Positions 47,883 through 56,640 of a DNA stretch of 64,000 nucleotides are shown in pieces. The position numbers and the translations under genes were made by a program. Position 1 is the first letter of the stretch, and the number at the start of each line of letters is the position of its first letter. The stretch comes from Escallonia rubra (lineage: Eukaryota; Streptophyta; Magnoliopsida; Escalloniales; Escalloniaceae): assembly GCA_033065855.1 (NCBI GenBank), contig JAVXUO010002710.1:1-64000 (forward strand), read 5' to 3'. Below the pieces are notes generated by a model, which was not told the DNA's origin, did no database searches, and was given only the letters and a program-made list of their open reading frames with translations.

Positions 47883-50800
47883 ATGGATTTCAACCCTGGA
47901 CCAGAAGATTCGTCCGTATTATACGACCAAGCATCCCATATCAGTACGCTCATATGGGATGGTGGAGTAAGATACTTATTTTATCGTTTATATCGTTTAT
48001 TTTGCTTACGTATTTCAGTTGCGAACGTTGTATAGTGTTTATTTTGCTTAAATAATATTTATTAATTCGTAGGAAAGAGCACTTGTCAACACGGTAGAAG
48101 TAAGCGATAATTTCAACGCCTGGAAATTGAACAGAACCCAGAAAAGATTAATGCGTGGGATTGGGTTTGGGATTTTCACGCATGGGCAGATCTTTCAACA
48201 ACTTGACCGGCACTTAATAGGTGCCCTTGTTGAAAGGTGGAGAAGTGAAACGAATACGTTTCACTTCCCTCTCGGAGAGATGACAATTACCCTAGAAGAT
48301 GTAGGGTTCATCTTAGGGTTACCGGTGACGGGGCGGCCGGTAATAGCTCATCCGTCCGAAGCAACGAATAAGAGGACCGCTAGGGACTTCTTTACTTCGG
48401 TACCACAGGATGGATTTAGCAGTGGTGGTATCAAGTTGAAGTGGTTGGTAGATACCTACGGGGTTTTGCCGGAAAACTATACGGGCCATGACCTTGTGCT
48501 GTACACACAAGCCTTCCTCTTGTGGGTGATGGGGGCAATATTATTCCCAACGACGTCGAAGAACACGGTCAACGTCAAATATTTACCGTTTTTGCGTAAC
48601 CTGGCTGAGGTTGGGGATTATGCCTGGGGTGCAGCAACTCTTGCATACCTGTACCGAGCATTGCACAAGGCAACGAGGCCCGACTCCAAAGCGATATGTG
48701 CATGTCTCTCGCTATTGCAGGTATATCATACAATTCTTCATTACGTGCTCTTTGTTGTTTTTTTTTTTGTTGAATGGACAATAAATGTTGACGATACTTT
48801 TTTCAATGTCTTTGCTCTCAGGTGTGGTCTTATGAACACCTTGCTACCGGCGCACCCAGGCGTAGGGACGGAACAGATAATGTGTGGCCTCGGTTGTGCG
48901 CCTGGGAGTACAGCCGGAAGGAAACCCACTACGAGAGGAGAGACGATCCCCATCACAACATTTCATACTATCGGGGGGAGCTCGACTCGTTATCTCCTGG
49001 CCAGATGCGATGGGCACCGTACAAACGTTTGGCGCGACGGGTGGGAGAGTCGTTCGTCTTCACGCTCTCCGGGTTGCAACGCACACCCCTGATCCACTTC
49101 GAGGTCGCAGAGTGGCAGCTGCCGGATCGCGCTATGCGCCATTTTGACTGCCTGCAGGGGTTGCCAGCCGGCGCGCCAGATATGAGGCTTAACAGGAACC
49201 CACCGGGTGTCGGACTGTTTGGCAGGCCGAATGCGCACGAGTTGTGCGCGTGTGAAATTGAGGTCTGGAATTCTTGGCAAGACACGCTGGCGGCCATTGT
49301 GTCGGAGCCTGACCCCGTCATCAGTATCGAACAGTACAACGAGTGGTACTACCGCATCACCCGGAGGAGAGTAGCTCCAGTAAGGTTTGAACGCGGGGAG
49401 AAGTACCACCCTAGGGGTCAGATCGATGAGCACATGGCATACAATCTGGTAAGTTGCCCAACCAGTGCTTCTAATTGAACTTGATCATTCTAAGTGTGTA
49501 CGAAGTTACTTATTTATTATCTCTCTGGATGTAGGTTAATGCCTCGTTCGCCTTCTTCCAGAAGTTGAGCGAGCGGAAGGATTTGGTGGATGCCATGGGC
49601 GAGGAGCTTCGCCAACAGGCTGAAGCGTTGGCGGTTGGCTGCGGGAATTTTTTGCGGCAAGCATCGGGACAGCCAAACCCGGGAATGGGTTATCCGGGGT
49701 GGCAGCGGCCGTTTGTTCCCGAGGGATGCACCGATCCATCGGGACAGACTTCGGGAGTGAGCCAGGGATATGGTTTTCCCTCTGTACCGGAGATCTGTGG
49801 TGATTGGGGACCGCCAAGCACCATGGGCCAAGCGCCGTGGGAAGATTACAGTGCGCCCTCCTTCTCTTTACTATTGGATTCGGAACCCCAACCCCTCTCT
49901 CAGAGTCAAGTCACGCAAGACTGGGGTTTCGGAAACATCAGTCTGCCCATTGTCCCGTGGGCAGGACCATCTATTGCCAAAGGCGGGCAATACCCCCCCG
50001 TTGACCCCCCTGAAGGAGGGCAATATCGCCCCGTCGACCCCCTCGAAGGAGTGCAATATCCCCCCGTCGACCCCCCCGAAGGAGTGCAATACCCCCCGGT
50101 CGACCCCCGAGGGCAATATCGCAAAGGGCATCCGTTGAAGCCCCTAAAGCCGCAGAAATGCCAGATAATCAGAGAGCGTTATTTTAGCGGCGTCCCGCAT
50201 GACCAAGCGTTGTATAGTGTGGATCATCCGGAGGGCATGGATTACAGTTGCTCGTGGGGAGAACTGGCCTCGCTGGCTCCGGGGAGTTGGTTAGACACCG
50301 GTGTCGTCTCCACCTACGTGGAGATTCTGAAGGAAAGGTGTCGGCAGCAGCCGATCTATCCGCTCGTTTTTCTGTTCGATGCCTTTTTTCATCAGATGCT
50401 AGTGTCTGAATGGCATGAGTGGGTCGAAAATAGGGGGAAGAAAAAGTTGGTCCAGTGGAGACCGTCCTTTAACCTACGAGCGTATCTTAATAGGGATAGT
50501 CCGGTGAGCGCAAGTGTTGCCGATGTGTTTCTAATCCCACTTTTAGGGCACAGCCACTGGTACTTGGTTTGCTACTCCCCAACAACTAAAGTCGTATCGG
50601 TGATCGACAGTCTCCACGACGATACTCATCAGATGCCTGTGCTGCACATGTACAAAGCCCAATTGGACGCGTTGGTAATATTACGATCGCTGTATAATTC
50701 TCTGATTCTATCTTGCCATAAATTTTAACTCGTGTCTTACGCCATTTTCTGTTTCTCGCAGAATATTTTTTGTGCAATGGTCAATCGTGTCCGTGATGTC

Positions 50801-51073
50801 CCCGTACCGGCGCGGCCAAATCTCAATAGGCGATTGAAGAAGAGGAGGCCCAAGCAACGTAACACTTCGGACTGCGGCGTCTTCCTTTGCATGTACATGG
50901 ATTTCATTTGTCGCTCTGAGAGCCTCAAGGCGGCCGTCTGGAGCCAAGCAGAAGTTGAAGGCTATAGATATAGAATGGCTTGGCAAATTATGAAAGGCCG
51001 GCCTAGAGCGGTTAGGTTTATAGAAAATCCGGCTAATGACGAGAATCCGGCCCAACATGCGGACCCCAGTTGA
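47883..51073 (+). CDS. Plant mobile domain–Ulp1/C48 protease fusion protein
   Basis: Five coding exons: 47883-47966, 48073-48720, 48822-49448, 49535-50674 and 50762-51073. All introns are GT-AG and all junctions are in frame, giving 936 aa with no stop. Residues ~45-440 form a plant mobile domain (aminotransferase-like PMD, as in MAIN/MAIL1), with LVERWRSETNTFHFPLGEMT followed by ITLEDVGFILGLPVTGRPV. A Gly/Pro/Gln-rich linker holds about four copies of a ~13-residue repeat (GQYPPVDPPEG). The C-terminus (~655-910) is a Ulp1-type cysteine protease: GHSHWYLV (His ~794), VIDSL (Asp ~811), and QRNTSDCGVF (Gln ~865, Cys ~871). All catalytic residues are present. It would cleave SUMO or a related modifier, possibly to stabilise element proteins or oppose silencing (inference). 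Convergent with the B3 and transposase genes. Confidence 0.9.
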
Positions 51074-51288
51074 AATTGTATCATAACAGTATTTTTTACA
51101 TAAACCGTACGCCATTGGTGTGATTTGATTTGTGTTGATTTGTGTTGTCGTTGGTGTGCTTTGTNTTGTGTTGATTTCTGTTGTCGAATACTGATTTTTC
51201 TGATGAACGTTGTTGGTTTTTTGGCCTCATTGGGAATGATTGAAATGTGGAAAACGAAATGGTGCAAAAATTTTGGAAGTTTCTCTGC

Positions 51289-52220
51289 TGCGCCGTCCGC
51301 TACATTGTATCGCGGATGTAAAATGAAGACCAAATTTTTCTAAGTATTGATACCAAAAGTTTAAACACCAAATTTTTCTAAGTGTTGATACCAAAAGTTT
51401 CTGCTGCGCCGTCCGCTACATTGTATCGCGGACGTAAAATGAACACCAAAAGTTTCTGCTGCGCCGTCCGCTACATTATATCGCGGACGTAAAATGAACA
51501 CCAAATTTTTCTAAGTGTTGATACCAAAAGTTCTGCTGCGCCGTCCGCTACATTGTATCGCGGACGTAAAATGAACACCAAATTTTTCTAAGTGTTGATA
51601 CCAAAAGTTCTGCTGCGCCGTCCGCTACATTGTATGGCGGACGTAAAATGAAGACCAAATTTTTCTAAGTGTTGATACCAAAAGTTTCTGCTGCCCCGTC
51701 CGCTACATTGTATCGCGGACGTAAAATGAAGACCAAATTTTTCTAAGTGTTGATACCAAAAGTTTCTGCTGCGCCGTCCGCTACATTGTATCGCGGACGT
51801 AAAATGAACACCAAAAGTTTCTGCTGCGCCGTCCGCTACATTGTATCGCGGACGTAAAATGAACACCAAATTTTTCTAAGTGTTGATACCAAAAGTTCTG
51901 CTGCGCCGTCCGCTACATTGTATCGCGGACGTAAAATGAACACCAAATTTTTCTAAGTGTTGATACCAAAAGTTCTGCTGCGCCGTCCGCTACATTGTAT
52001 GGCGGACGTAAAATGAAGACCAAATTTTTCTAAGTGTTGATACCAAAAGTTTCTGCTGCGCCGTCCGCTACATTGTATGGCGGACGTAAAATGAAGACCA
52101 AATTTTTCTAAGTGTTGATACCAAAAGTTTCTGCTGCCCCGTCCGCTACATTGTATCGCGGACGTAAAATGAAGACCAAATTTTTCTGCTGCGCCGTCCG
52201 CTACAATATATCGAGGCTAT
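51289..52220. repeat. Tandem array of about 13 palindrome-bearing units
   Basis: Units of about 77 bp, with shorter ~57-bp variants. Each holds the palindrome GTCCGCTACATTGTATCGCG followed by GAC, then GTAAAATGAA(C/G)ACC and usually AAATTTTTCTAAGTGTTGAT. Palindromes start near 51294, 51409, 51466, 51541, 51619, 51696, 51773, 51827, 51904, 51980, 52057, 52137 and 52194. The array fills the gap between the stop codons of PMD-Ulp1 (51073) and B3 (52298). Neighbouring units share variants (TGTATGGCGG in three units), showing local homogenisation. Confidence 0.93.
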
Positions 52221-52297
52221 TTCAAACGACACAATTAAGCGAGGAAAAATTTCGAAACACAATCAACAAGAACTCAAATTATTTTATTAATCATAAA

Positions 52298-52761
52298 TTA
52301 GGGTTCACATTGGGGGAAAGAAATTTTTTCACAAGTGCTCCGATCAAAGATTACAACTTCAAAATCCCACCACCCAAGGTGTTCAAACACTACAAAGTCC
52401 CCGAGTTCGAGGCCATGCTGGCGCACGAAGACGTTCCAACCCTCTGCGAATTGCTTTTTTTGGGGTCGGCCGGGCTTCAGCTTGATTTCAACCTGCCATG
52501 CCCCCTTGCGGCTATATAATCTTGCACTGTCATGAATTGTTGTAAATTGATTGGTGAAGGCTTCCGGTATGTCCTAACAAACACAATACACAAAAAATAG
52601 GTTAGTTTTTAACCAAAAGATTTAACACACGAAAATACAGAGATAGAGGGATGGCATACAAGTTCATTCTCAAACCCCGGCATCATGACTTTGAAAAAGT
52701 GTTTGCCTGCCAGGTGCAAGTTGCCAATAAAATCGTAGGTGGTCTCCGATCCAGAAGCCAT
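52298..52761 (-). CDS. B3 DNA-binding domain protein encoded within the MULE
   Basis: Two exons on the minus strand, 52660-52761 (34 codons) and 52298-52573 (91 codons plus TAA), joined through GTATGC…GTTAG in phase 0. They give a 125-aa protein that is essentially one B3 domain. Family pattern: HFFKVMMPGFENEL (strand 1), DIPEAFTNQF, AWQVEIKLKPG, FAEGWNVFVRQHGLELGDFV (the W..F...H.L..GD.VVF signature), then FEVVIFDRSTCEKISFP. B3 domains are plant-specific transcription-factor DNA-binding modules; this one is closest in style to REM-type B3 proteins (inference). AATAAAAT follows the stop. No other domain is present. It shares orientation with the transposase gene, and the region between them carries five palindromic motifs. 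Confidence 0.88.
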
Positions 52762-52920
52762 CGAGGTCGGCGTTGAGGGGGGGACGGTTTATCGCCGGAG
52801 TTGTGGATCACCTGTGGGTCGCCGGAGATGGAGTAGTGGCCTGGGCTAGATGTTCCAGACAGAGAGACTGTTATCAGATTGGACTGATAACAGCCGATTG
52901 CCCGATATGATTAATATATA

Positions 52921-53165
52921 TCATATAGACTTATCCGCTACATTGTATAGCGGACATAAAAGAAGACCAAAAGTTATGACGTCCGCTATATTATATAGTG
53001 GACATTAAAGAAGACCAAAAGTTTGCCTGCTCTAACGTCCGCTACATTGTATAGCGGACGTACAAAGACCAAAAGTTTTACTTCGATGCCACCCCTCCGC
53101 TAGACAATATAGCGGACGTAAAAGACCAAAGTCAATGATGTCGGCTACATTGTATAGCGGACGGG
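52921..53165. repeat. Cluster of five TCCGCTA…TAGCGGA palindromes
   Basis: Imperfect palindromes near 52928, 52981, 53037, 53095 and 53140, between the B3 start codon and the transposase 3' end. Same core as the TIR and array copies, with GTATAGCGGAC as the right half, but in a different spacer context. They occupy the likely B3 promoter. Confidence 0.85.
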
Positions 53166-53312
53166 GATTACCAAATAAAAAAAAAACTCATAATAAAGAC
53201 TTTAGATTTTATTCGATGGCCTCTCATAGGTCCATTTTAAAAAAATTCCAGTACCCGGTCGAAAAATTATCCCTCGAATATTATTACAAATGTCATAAAG
53301 TTGTACAAAAAA

Positions 53313-55655
53313 TTAAAGGTCCACTGCAGCTTGTTCGTCCTCATCTTCGGCGTCACCTTCTTCCCCGTCTTGCAAACCCCTTGAACTTATCCCCAGTGCC
53401 TTGTAATGGTTCCGCTTGTCGTGGTCGGTCATTTTGTTGCACAATGCACACCTTCGCAGCTTTTTAGGTTGAGTTGCCGTTTCAATAGAGCTTTTCATCC
53501 GCGTAGATCTCTTGCGGCCTTTCGTTTGCGATATAATTGGATCCAACAAACGGATATCATTGTCGTCTTCCTCCTCCGGCTCGTCATCTTCTGATACCCC
53601 CGTCGTAGGCTCGGTGTCAATCGCATTGGTGACTGAAGCTGCTTCCAACTGGTCGACGATGGGCTCTTGTTGCTGAGCTACCTCGAGGAGATGTTTATAA
53701 CCGACCATTGTAGCAGCACCTTTTACGGACAAACGGGTGAACATCGTCACCAGATGATTATACCGCAACGTCTCTGATTCTTCAAAGTCAGTATACGGGT
53801 GCTCCGGAAAGGAAATGGTACCGTGCAACCTGTTTGCACCTTTTGTCCACCGTGGCAAGACGTATTTATCGGGGATTGTCCTGATATTCTTCTGGGTGAA
53901 AAACCGCAGAACGTGTCTACACAGGATGCCATGGAACTCAAACTTCTTGCAAACACATGTCACCGAGTCCGTCAATGTGTCGTGGCTCACCGTATACATT
54001 CTGCGCAGCTTCTCAGGGACTAGGTCATTCACGAGCGAATAAACCTTGTACTCACGCGTAGACATTTCTGCCACCTTGTTTATACTGTATCGTCCGGATT
54101 TTCGCAGCTCTACTTGGTATAGCAAGAAGATCTCCTTCGTATAGACTTTGGCACCGTTCATCTCCAGCGGGGTCTCGAGCAACGTTCTCCTTTGTTTGTA
54201 CGTTGTTGCAAAGTCGGCAGCCCTTTCTTTTACGAACAACGAAGCTACCGCTTTTTGTGCGGATGCAACGAAAGTCTTCAAATTGGTAGCTGTACCCACA
54301 TAACTATCGAACGTGGCATTCATGGATTCACTCCTGCCCGTCGTTTTCATGCCCGCTGAAAAATACCTCCTCGTGTAAACGCCAATCCATTGCTCTTTGC
54401 GCTCGTACAAGTGCTGGAGCCACTCGTTGTCTTGCAATGAGTAATCCCGAACAAGCTTTTCCCACCTCTCCTCGAATTCCTCAATCGTTAACGACTTGAG
54501 GACGCACTTGTCAAAATCCTGTTTAAAGTCTTGATACTTTGCGTACACGTGATGCAGCCGTTCCGGGTATTTGTTGCTTATGTGCCAGGTGCACAAGTTG
54601 TGCCGAGTGTCTGGGAAGACGGTCGCAATAGCCTTCTTCATTGCCAAATCTTGATCGGTGATGATCACTTTGGGTGCTTTGAAGTTCATTGCTTCCAGCC
54701 ACGTCCTAAACAACCATTCAAAAGAACTCTCGGTCTCGTCCCTTAACAAGGCGAACCCGAACAGGATGGAGTGATAATGATGATTGACCCCCGTGAAAGG
54801 GGCGAACGGCATCGAGTACTTGTTGGTACGGTATGTGGTGTCGAACGTCACGACATCCCCAAAATGCTTATAAGCAAGCCTCGAACGACCGTCGACCCAA
54901 AAAATTGTGCTAACTCGATGCTCGTCGTCAAGTTTATAATCGAAGGTCAACTGCGGGTCCTCCATCTGCATCCGTTTCAATAGGCTCATTGTGGCTTGAG
55001 CATCATTGAGGTCATACGCGGCTCGTCTATGGGTTCGGACCGCGTTACGAACGTCTGTCGTGTTAAAGGTCAAATTTTGAATTCCCCCAGCCTGTTCAGC
55101 AAGAACATTAATCATGTCGGTAGGTCCTAGTCGCGCATTGCTCATTGTCTGAATCAGGCTCCTTGCGACCTTACCCATCTTCTTGTGTTGATGCATCTCA
55201 CTCACCTTAGAAGGGGTTACTAACGGGTGATTGTGTGCCAGTTCCAGGCTGGTAATAAGCCAATGGTCTTGTTTGGGTTTGTAGCTTACGAACATCTTGA
55301 CCTGGCAATTTGTGCACTCAAAGCAGTCCCGTCTTCTACGCGGATATCCTATTTCGTCCTCACTGTCATCATTGCCTACACATGTCTCATTTTGCACTGG
55401 GTTTCTGCTCCTATGGCACTCGTATAAGCGAGAGCATATCTTTCTCGTTATGGTGCTCGTTCTTGAAGTCTTTATTCTAATGCCAAAACCAACCCTCAAT
55501 GAATACGCTCGAAAACATGCTTCAGCTTCTTCCAACGTAGCAAATGTTCGTCCTAGATACGGATCACTAGCATCTACGGGGACGTTGGAGCTCGACACGA
55601 AATCAGACATTGTGAAACAAGAGCTGTGTAGAAATAGACTACGCTTAACAATCAA
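53313..55655 (-). CDS. FAR1/MuDR-type transposase
   Basis: A single open frame of 780 codons. The second Met (55610, MSDFVSSSNVPVD) is the more typical start. Residues ~35-145 form a FAR1 WRKY-GCM1-type zinc finger (C74, C80 … CFECTNCQVK … AHNHP). The central MULE DDE nuclease has D272 (VVTFDTTYRTNKY), D334 (VIITDQDLAMKKA), C355/H358 (CTWHI) and E443 (GRSESMNATFD). The SWIM finger is C567-x-C569…C579-x-H581 (CVCKKFEFHGILCRHVL). The C-terminus is acidic, with a basic KGRKRSTRMK stretch and a Cys cluster. All catalytic and metal ligands expected for the FAR1 clade of Mutator transposases are present and no stop interrupts it. A domesticated FHY3/FAR1 factor is excluded by its position between matching TIRs. 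Confidence 0.95.
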   Translation of the reverse strand: MIVKRSLFLHSSCFTMSDFVSSSNVPVDASDPYLGRTFATLEEAEACFRAYSLRVGFGIRIKTSRTSTITRKICSRLYECHRSRNPVQNETCVGNDDSEDEIGYPRRRRDCFECTNCQVKMFVSYKPKQDHWLITSLELAHNHPLVTPSKVSEMHQHKKMGKVARSLIQTMSNARLGPTDMINVLAEQAGGIQNLTFNTTDVRNAVRTHRRAAYDLNDAQATMSLLKRMQMEDPQLTFDYKLDDEHRVSTIFWVDGRSRLAYKHFGDVVTFDTTYRTNKYSMPFAPFTGVNHHYHSILFGFALLRDETESSFEWLFRTWLEAMNFKAPKVIITDQDLAMKKAIATVFPDTRHNLCTWHISNKYPERLHHVYAKYQDFKQDFDKCVLKSLTIEEFEERWEKLVRDYSLQDNEWLQHLYERKEQWIGVYTRRYFSAGMKTTGRSESMNATFDSYVGTATNLKTFVASAQKAVASLFVKERAADFATTYKQRRTLLETPLEMNGAKVYTKEIFLLYQVELRKSGRYSINKVAEMSTREYKVYSLVNDLVPEKLRRMYTVSHDTLTDSVTCVCKKFEFHGILCRHVLRFFTQKNIRTIPDKYVLPRWTKGANRLHGTISFPEHPYTDFEESETLRYNHLVTMFTRLSVKGAATMVGYKHLLEVAQQQEPIVDQLEAASVTNAIDTEPTTGVSEDDEPEEEDDNDIRLLDPIISQTKGRKRSTRMKSSIETATQPKKLRRCALCNKMTDHDKRNHYKALGISSRGLQDGEEGDAEDEDEQAAVDL

Positions 55656-56202
55656 ATGGCATTTCTAACTGAAAATATTACCTAAAAATTAGGATGGCAA
55701 ACATACGGTATGCATAATCTCAAAAGTGTCTCCAAATTAACAATTACTAATTTATTGAACATAACAAATTTAAATTAGTAAGATAAATAGACGAATTCAT
55801 CATGCCAAAAAATCGAATTAAACTATAATGAATTAAATATAAAGTTAACAAATTATACCTTTTTGATGAACATCATGTCTAGAACATCACAAAAAATCTA
55901 GAGTATAAAATCACAAATTGATGAATACAGTGACAAATTTCTAGAACATCAAGAAAGCTTGAAGCAAACTTACCTTGCTTGAGCGAAGCTTGAAGCAAGT
56001 GTTACTCGAAGCTTGAAGGCAGCTGAAAATGGAAGCGAGTCTGAAGGAGAAGAAAATTGTGCGGAAAGAATTGAGTAGAAGAAAATTGTGCTGAAAGAAA
56101 GGGGATGGGCAATACTGTCCGCTATACTGTGTAGCGGACAGAATTGCCGACATCAAGTCACACTTGTGTCAGACAAGTCACAATTGTGTCAGAATGACAG
56201 TC

Positions 56203-56442
56203 GTCCGCTGGACAGTGTAGCGGACTACTTTTTGTCGCAGGTTGTTTTCGTCCGCTAGACTGTGTAGCGGACGTGTGAGCAAGGGCAAGATGGTAAAAAG
56301 ATCCGTCCGCGAGACTGTGTAGCGGACGACTGACAGCGCCGCAAAAAAAAGTGATCTGGACCGTCCATCCCTTCGGGATGGACGGCCAGATCGCGCTGGC
56401 AAGATATCCTATTTTGCCTACGCGGTCAAGGGATCAGCTCCC
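56203..56442 (-). repeat. MULE right TIR
   Basis: Inverse of 47130-47367. Palindromic motif copies start at about 56203, 56249 and 56306, plus one subterminal copy at about 56117. Confidence 0.92.
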
Positions 56443-56522
56443 TATATGTATATATGTATACATATATATGTATGTATATATATATGTATATACATACATA
56501 TATATGTACATATACATATATA
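56443..56522. repeat. TA / TATG / TACA microsatellite
   Basis: TATGTATATATG-type repeat continuing the tract seen left of the MULE. It forms the junction with the endogenous virus. Confidence 0.9.
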
Positions 56523-56640
56523 CAAATTAGACACCCAAATTACATCATTGCTTTAAAGTTATTGTTGTTATGTCTTCTAGAAAGACTTATTACTTAAGAA
56601 AAAGCAAAGCTAGAAGGCCCTTTCTAGTCTGGATTTATAA
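56523..56640 (+). other. Viral mosaic junction
   Basis: Three short pieces lie side by side. 56526-56543 matches 62230-62247 (TTAGACACCCAAATTACA). 56545-56578 matches 62857-62890, which is the antisense of the coat-protein gene. 56578-56626 is the inverse of 62994-63038, i.e. coat-protein sense. A strand switch therefore occurs at about 56578. Confidence 0.85.

Larger units (their letters stand above)
47130..56442. mobile_element. Mutator-like element (FAR1-type) carrying PMD-Ulp1 and B3 genes
   Basis: A 9313-bp element. The left end GGGAGCTGATCCCTTGACCG and the inverse of the right end are near-identical for about 195 bp (only a handful of mismatches) and alignable for about 240 bp. Each TIR holds a hairpin CCGTCCATCCC/GGGATGGACGG (near 47185-47215 and 56360-56390) and several TCCGCTA…TAGCGGA palindromes. 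Inside are three apparently intact genes: PMD-Ulp1 (plus), a B3 protein (minus) and the FAR1-type transposase (minus). The TSD is hidden in the TA/TATG microsatellite. Near-identical TIRs and open genes indicate a recent, potentially autonomous copy. Confidence 0.92.

Noticed and set aside
48968-49433. Long minus-strand frames over the PMD exons
   Set aside because: Shadows of the plus-strand PMD gene, whose exon phases, introns and domain are consistent.
51289-52220. Regularly spaced palindromic repeats resembling a CRISPR array
   Set aside because: The context is a plant transposon. Spacers are themselves repeated, unit length varies, and there are no cas genes. It is a tandem array of a MULE palindrome.
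52112-52519. 135-codon plus-strand frame
   Set aside because: It is the antisense of the B3 gene's second exon plus array sequence. The minus strand has splice sites, phase and a domain.
53313-55655. Domesticated FHY3/FAR1 light-signalling gene
   Set aside because: The gene sits between matching 240-bp TIRs with element-specific palindromes and keeps a full catalytic triad. It is the MULE's transposase.
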